From Comamonadaceae bacterium (GTDB lineage: Bacteria > Pseudomonadota > Gammaproteobacteria > Burkholderiales > Burkholderiaceae_C): 10,900 bases of DNA. Positions 7,012 to 10,900 of this stretch are shown here, one piece after another. A program made the position numbers and the translations under genes. The notes under the pieces are model-generated. The model saw nothing but the letters and a program-made list of their open reading frames with translations. It was not told where the DNA came from and did not search any database. The stretch is taken from NCBI GenBank assembly GCA_947461325.1, contig CANHLD010000046.1:1-10900 (forward strand), in the 5' to 3' direction. How positions within the stretch are numbered: position 1 is the stretch's first letter; each line of letters begins with the position of its first letter.

Positions 7012-7580
7012 GCCAATTCAATTTATTGCCTTGGCGGGAGAGAAAACGTGCGCTGCGTATGCGCAACTGGCAGATCGGTGTTGGCTTGTCCTTGGGCGTC
7101 TCAGCAGCAGCGGTGTATCACTTGGACCGATTGTGGGACGAGTGGCTGGCGCAATACCGCAGCCGTGAACAACAGACGCAACAAAGCCTATCAGACCTGA
7201 AGCGCGAGCTCAAAGACAACGCGCTTTGGACAGCCAGAGAGCGACAGACGCAACATGTACAAGCCGAGTGGCAAACCCGGTTGCAGCAGCAAGCACGTTC
7301 ATGGCAGGTATTGCAGCAACTCTTGTCCGTGGCCCCTCGCGGTGTGCAAGTCGAGCGCATGCGCTGGCATGAACAACAGATTCAAATCAGCGGCTGGGCC
7401 TTGAGCGCAGGCCATGGACAAGCTTGGCAAACGGGGCTGGCATTGGCCGGGGCTTTGATTCAAGCTGACAAGGCCCAGTGGGAAGAGCCGAATTGGCGCA
7501 TGACACAAGGTTTCGCCGCCAAGCAACAAAGGTTTCATCTGCAAATAGGTATGCCTGTCTTATCGGCAGACAAGCCATGA
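7008..7580 (+). CDS. pilN: PilN-like inner-membrane alignment complex protein
   Basis: PilN is a bitopic inner-membrane protein that pairs with PilO and binds PilM through its cytosolic N-terminus. The 190-residue product begins MSQFNLLPWRERKR, the PilN hallmark. It then has one membrane segment (about 22-37), a long charged and Gln-rich coiled coil (about 45-105), and a periplasmic ferredoxin-like portion around GVQVERMRWHEQQIQISGW (112-130). The ATG at 7008 was chosen because the hallmark motif starts there and the codon overlaps the pilM stop. The same open frame runs upstream to 6663, but that part lies inside pilM and is not family-like. It overlaps the next gene by 4 bp. Confidence 0.92.
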   Translation: MSQFNLLPWRERKRALRMRNWQIGVGLSLGVSAAAVYHLDRLWDEWLAQYRSREQQTQQSLSDLKRELKDNALWTARERQTQHVQAEWQTRLQQQARSWQVLQQLLSVAPRGVQVERMRWHEQQIQISGWALSAGHGQAWQTGLALAGALIQADKAQWEEPNWRMTQGFAAKQQRFHLQIGMPVLSADKP

Positions 7581-8620
7581 GAGAAATCCGGGTTTTTCAA
7601 TTGATGCAGACGTGGCCACAATGGCGCACCCATTGGCATGTGTTGCATGCCTGGCCACCGGGTGCGCAGGCCTTGGTGTTGATTTTTGTTTCAATGTGTC
7701 TGGTGGTTTCGGGAAGTTGGCAAGTCTCATCTGAGGCGTGGCAAACCTGGTGGGAACAAGATGCGAAAGTACTGCAATGGGAAGAAGAATTGCAAGCCTT
7801 GCTTCTTCAAGCGACACAACTGCGCGCCTTGAAAGCGCGGCTGACCGCGATGCCCCACCCCTCGGGCATGGCGACAGCGGCTTGGCAATCCTGGCCAGAT
7901 CAAATGCCGCTGAACGAACCACTGCTGCTTAAAGACTGGTTGGCGTGGGGCCGTATTCATGGTCTGAAGGTCTATGCCACGCAAACTCAACCTGCGCATG
8001 GCCAAGGCACCTGGCGAGGTACTTTGCCGCAGTTGTTGGCGGCCTGGCATGGACTGCCGCAAGCCTTGCCCCGCATGCGTGTCACAGGTTTTGACTTGCA
8101 AGTAGAAATTGAGGATGCAACCGCATCCTTGTTGGTGTTGAGCATGCAATGGGTCAGCTTGAAAGACACGCCGCCTAATGCTTCGCTGGCACTCAAAACC
8201 AATATGCAGCCCGGGCAATCGAAGATTGAAGCAAAGCCTACAGACAGCCAAGACACCCTCCACATGCCTCAGATGTTCAAACCGGCATACCTTCACAACC
8301 CATTCAGCGTTCAGAGTCTCAAATCCGGCTTGCCGTTGGCTGGCTTATCGAATTCAGCGCTACGTTTGTCGCCACTGCAAACTCGGCCTTTGTCGCAAAT
8401 GCGGTTTGCAGGCTCGCTGTCAGCAGGCGATAAACGACAAGCGCTGATCGGCTTGGATGGCTTGATTTACAACGTATCGCCTGGTGACCGGCTTGGTCAA
8501 GACTGGGGCGAGGTCATTCGGATTCTGTCCGACCACGTGTGGTTGCGTGAATGGTTTGCCGATGCCAGCGGCACATGGCTGAGTCGAGAGCGACGGTTTC
8601 CATCGGTTGAAAAGCCATGA
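7577..8620 (+). CDS. PilO-PilP fusion protein of the pilus alignment complex
   Basis: A single uninterrupted 347-residue frame occupies the place of pilO and pilP. Residues 1-196 look like PilO: a short cytosolic tail, one membrane segment (about 29-46), a coiled-coil stretch (about 55-90), and an alpha/beta periplasmic part ending in strands (GFDLQVEIED 171-180, LLVLSMQWVSL 185-195). Residues 197-238 are a polar linker. Residues 240-341 are a PilP domain: HNPFSV (240-245), SPLQTRPLSQMRFAGSL (265-281), ALIGLDGLIYNVSPGDRLGQDWG (289-311), and a closing VWLREWFADASGTWLSRERRF. PilP is normally a separate lipoprotein; here no lipobox or signal peptide precedes it in any frame. Its usual role is to bridge PilN/PilO to the PilQ secretin. 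ATGA overlaps flank both ends. PilP identity is firm; the PilO part rests on position, topology and size. Confidence 0.88.
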   Translation: MREIRVFQLMQTWPQWRTHWHVLHAWPPGAQALVLIFVSMCLVVSGSWQVSSEAWQTWWEQDAKVLQWEEELQALLLQATQLRALKARLTAMPHPSGMATAAWQSWPDQMPLNEPLLLKDWLAWGRIHGLKVYATQTQPAHGQGTWRGTLPQLLAAWHGLPQALPRMRVTGFDLQVEIEDATASLLVLSMQWVSLKDTPPNASLALKTNMQPGQSKIEAKPTDSQDTLHMPQMFKPAYLHNPFSVQSLKSGLPLAGLSNSALRLSPLQTRPLSQMRFAGSLSAGDKRQALIGLDGLIYNVSPGDRLGQDWGEVIRILSDHVWLREWFADASGTWLSRERRFPSVEKP

Positions 8621-9915
8621 AGTGGATTCTTTCCTTGGTTGCGTTTTGGGCTTTGACTGCTTTGGCAGAAGAAGTCACTGCGCCGGTGCAAGTCAAATCG
8701 TCAGCGCATGCCTACAGCGGCGAGCCCATGTCCATGCATTTTCAAAACATCGAGATGCGCACAGCGTTGCAACTGGTCAGCGAATTCAGTGGCATCAACA
8801 TCATCATGTCTGACAGCGTGACCGGCAACCTCAGCATCCGGCTCAAAGATGTGCCTTGGGACCACGTCTTGCATACCTTGTTGCAAACGCGCGGACTGGG
8901 CCAGCAACGAGACGGCAATGTGATTTGGGTGGCTCCCTTGGCAGAGCTTGCAGCGCGTGAAAAAGGCGCACTAGAGACAAAGCACGCGATACAAGTGGTC
9001 GAGCCATTGCAAACACGTTCGTTTGCGCTCAACTACGCCAAGGCCAGCGACATGTTGGCGCCCTTGCTCAACCAAGCATCCGGGCAGTCGGCCGCCGCCG
9101 CGCCGCGCTTGCTGAGCCAAAGGGGCAGCGCCATGGCAGATGCACGCACCAATCAATTGTTTGTCACAGATATTGCAGACCGCTTGGAGCAAGTCGCCCG
9201 ATTGATTGAAAGAGTCGATGTGCCGCAACGACAGGTGCTGATTGAAGCGCGTATCGTTGAAGCGCTGGACAATTTTGCGTCCACGCTTGGGGTCAGGTTA
9301 GCGGGGCAGTCCGGCGGATTGAATGCCAACTTCCCCGCCGCCGCAGCCTTGGGTGCGCAAGCAGCTTATGCAGGATTCACATTTTTCAACCCGGCGCACA
9401 GCCAACGACTCGGAGTTGAACTCTCCGCTTTGGAGGCCGACGGTATGGGGCGTGTGGTGGCGAGTCCGCGCTTGGTAACTGCCAACCAATCTAAAGCCAT
9501 CATCGAGCAAGGCACCGAATTGCCCTACCAGTTGTCCGGGCCCAACGGCAGCACCTCGATTGCGTTTCGCAAAGCCAATTTGCGTTTGGAAGTCACACCG
9601 CACATCACGCCGGACGGCAGCATCACCATGTATTTGGAAGTACACAAAGACAGCGTTGGCCAAAACACGCCTGCAGGTTTTGCGATTGACACCAAGCACG
9701 TCAGCACCCAAGTGCGGGTGGAAGACGGCGGCACCGTCATGATCGGCGGCATTTACGAAACCAACGACAACACCAACCGCGCCGGTGTGCCCGGGGTGCG
9801 CGACAACCCATGGCTGGGATGGTTATTTGGTAACCGCGCCAACCGGCGCAGCAAACAGGAATTATTGATTTTCTTAAGCCCTAAAATGCTGGAACAACGT
9901 GCCTTTGCACCTTGA
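8617..9915 (+). CDS. pilQ: compact type IV pilus/competence secretin PilQ (HofQ/ComE-like size)
   Basis: PilQ is the outer-membrane secretin through which the pilus passes. The 432-residue product has a signal peptide (1-17, ...ALTALA), an STN/N0 domain (about 36-86, HFQNIEMRTALQLVSEFSG), an N1-type domain (about 131-200, RSFALNYAKASDMLAPLL to TNQLFVTD) and the secretin core (about 205-427). The core includes VEDGGTVMIGGIYE (368-381) and ELLIFLSPKM near the end. Canonical PilQ proteins are near 700 residues with N-terminal AMIN domains that bind peptidoglycan; these are absent, so the size is that of HofQ or Haemophilus ComE. The usual VPxLGDIPxLGxLF motif reads VPGVRDNPWLGWLF (391-404). It overlaps the fusion gene by 4 bp. 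No terminator separates it from aroK. Confidence 0.93.
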   Translation: MKWILSLVAFWALTALAEEVTAPVQVKSSAHAYSGEPMSMHFQNIEMRTALQLVSEFSGINIIMSDSVTGNLSIRLKDVPWDHVLHTLLQTRGLGQQRDGNVIWVAPLAELAAREKGALETKHAIQVVEPLQTRSFALNYAKASDMLAPLLNQASGQSAAAAPRLLSQRGSAMADARTNQLFVTDIADRLEQVARLIERVDVPQRQVLIEARIVEALDNFASTLGVRLAGQSGGLNANFPAAAALGAQAAYAGFTFFNPAHSQRLGVELSALEADGMGRVVASPRLVTANQSKAIIEQGTELPYQLSGPNGSTSIAFRKANLRLEVTPHITPDGSITMYLEVHKDSVGQNTPAGFAIDTKHVSTQVRVEDGGTVMIGGIYETNDNTNRAGVPGVRDNPWLGWLFGNRANRRSKQELLIFLSPKMLEQRAFAP

Positions 9916-9928
9916 GGAAACAAGTATC

Positions 9929-10462
9929 GTGTTGGCATTGGTGGGCATGCCCGGTAGCGGCAAATCGACAGTCGGTCGGCAATTGGCCCGCAAATTAGGC
10001 GTGGGTTTTGTTGACTGCGACCAGGTCATTGAGATGCGCATCGGTTGCCCGATCAAAGATTTTTTCGCCAGCCAGGGCGAAGCCGCTTTCAGAGACATTG
10101 AAGCCCAAGTCATTGACGACATGACCCGCACGGCTTGCGGCGTGCTGGCCACCGGGGGCGGCGCCGTGTTGCGAGACGCAAACAAGCAGTTGCTGCGTGA
10201 ACGCACCCACGTCATTTACCTGCGGGTGCAGCCCGAGGAAATTTTCAGGCGTTTGAAAAACGATAACCAACGCCCTTTGTTGCAAGTCGACGACCCCAAA
10301 CTCAAAATCAAACAACTGTTTGAAGAACGCGATCCGCATTACCAAGCGGCAGCGCATTTCGTCATCGAAACCAGCCGCCCGCGCATCCCGACCATGATCA
10401 CCATGATCGTCACCCAGCTTGAACTTGCCGGTTTGCTACCGATAGAAACCGCTGCCCCATGA
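9929..10462 (+). CDS. aroK: shikimate kinase
   Basis: AroK phosphorylates shikimate with ATP in the aromatic amino acid (chorismate) pathway. The 177-residue product has a Walker A motif GMPGSGKST (6-14), shikimate-binding DCD (29-31) and FRDIE (Arg55), GGG (76-78), the adenine/lid-region QRPLLQ (Arg115), and ERDPHY (133-138). I prefer the GTG start at 9929 because AGGA (9915-9918) lies 10 nt upstream and the protein then begins just before its first beta strand, like homologs. A second in-frame GTG at 9899 would add ten residues and overlap the pilQ end. With either start it is tightly coupled to pilQ and to aroB. Confidence 0.95.
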   Translation: MLALVGMPGSGKSTVGRQLARKLGVGFVDCDQVIEMRIGCPIKDFFASQGEAAFRDIEAQVIDDMTRTACGVLATGGGAVLRDANKQLLRERTHVIYLRVQPEEIFRRLKNDNQRPLLQVDDPKLKIKQLFEERDPHYQAAAHFVIETSRPRIPTMITMIVTQLELAGLLPIETAAP

Positions 10463-10900
10463 CGCACACTGAACACGTACACATAGACCTTAGCGAGCGC
10501 AGTTACGACATTGCCATCGGCGCAGGTTTGCTCGACAACGCAGCTGCCTGGCAAGGCTTACCTAAAGCAGGGGCTGCGCTCATTGTCACCAACGACACCA
10601 TCGCACCTTTGTACTTGGCCCGTTTGCAGCACAGCCTGGCATCGCATTACCCGGTCATCCATGTGTGTGCATTGCCCGACGGCGAGAGCTACAAAACCTG
10701 GGACAGCTTGAACGCGATTTTTGATGTGTTGCTCGGTAAAGCTTGCGACCGCAAAACCGTGTTGTTCGCATTGGGCGGCGGCGTCATCGGCGACATCACC
10801 GGCTTTGCCGCCGCTTGCTACATGCGCGGCGTGCCGTTTGTGCAAGTGCCCACCACGCTGTTGTCGCAAGTCGATTCATCCGTGGGCGGCAAAACCGCGA
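10459..10900 (+). CDS. aroB: 3-dehydroquinate synthase, 5' part (cut by window end)
   Basis: AroB converts DAHP to 3-dehydroquinate, the second step of the shikimate pathway, using NAD and a divalent metal. The ATG overlaps the aroK stop (ATGA). The first 147 codons are present: ERSYDIAIGAGLLD (13-26), a nucleotide-binding region with LPDGESYK (84-91), ALGGGVIGDITGFAAA (NAD-binding glycine-rich loop), then MRGVPFVQVPTTLLSQVDSS and VGGKTA at the window edge. All N-terminal family motifs are intact. The metal-binding C-terminal half lies outside the window. Confidence 0.96.
   Translation, partial: MTHTEHVHIDLSERSYDIAIGAGLLDNAAAWQGLPKAGAALIVTNDTIAPLYLARLQHSLASHYPVIHVCALPDGESYKTWDSLNAIFDVLLGKACDRKTVLFALGGGVIGDITGFAAACYMRGVPFVQVPTTLLSQVDSSVGGKTA

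Noticed and set aside
7478..7576. Upstream extension of the PilO-PilP frame
   Set aside because: It overlaps pilN coding sequence, and the ATGA junction at 7577 gives the expected start just before a short cytosolic tail and membrane segment.
7727..8296. 189-codon open frame antisense to the PilO-PilP gene
   Set aside because: Cys/His/Arg-rich sequence without domains, typical of a shadow of a GC-biased gene on the other strand.
9298..9711. 137-codon open frame antisense to pilQ
   Set aside because: Shadow of the secretin core; no ribosome-binding site or family motif.

Overview
The window reads as an ordinary chromosomal segment of a betaproteobacterium, most likely a Burkholderiales member (Comamonadaceae-like or a relative). 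Three things point there: the protein sequences, the moderate-to-high GC content, and the gene order msrP-msrQ / lysA-lptM / cyaY / mrcA / pil genes / aroK-aroB. I cannot name a genus from the sequence alone. I see no mobile element, CRISPR array, tRNA or rRNA. All twelve visible stop codons are TGA.

Left part (1-1902, + strand): the tail of a cytochrome c4-type gene carries a CAGCH haem motif but is interrupted by two in-frame stops. A strong hairpin terminator follows. Next come msrP and msrQ, the periplasmic molybdenum methionine-sulfoxide reductase and its membrane haem partner. Middle (1904-3752): lysA and the tiny lipoprotein gene lptM form a minus-strand pair, and cyaY (frataxin) diverges from them. 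lysA meets msrQ tail to tail with a one-base gap. Then mrcA (bifunctional PBP1A, 3788-6166, minus strand) converges on cyaY and diverges from the pilus operon across a gap of about 125 bp.

Right part (6298-10900, + strand): a very tight operon encodes a compact type IV pilus/competence alignment complex, pilM-pilN-pilO/P-pilQ, followed by aroK and aroB (the latter cut by the window end). pilM/pilN, pilN/pilOP, pilOP/pilQ and aroK/aroB share 4-bp ATGA overlaps, and aroK starts next to the pilQ stop. The order mrcA <-> pilMNOPQ - aroK - aroB matches the enteric hofMNOPQ and Haemophilus comABCDE loci.

The most notable biology is in this operon. PilO and PilP are one continuous 347-residue protein, with a membrane anchor and PilO-like region at the N-terminus and a PilP domain at the C-terminus, and no lipobox. 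PilM is short and lacks a recognisable actin-like nucleotide-binding motif. The PilQ secretin has no N-terminal AMIN domains. Together these describe a four-gene minimal version of a normally five-gene machine, closer in size to the Hof/Com DNA-uptake systems than to full-size type IV pilus systems.
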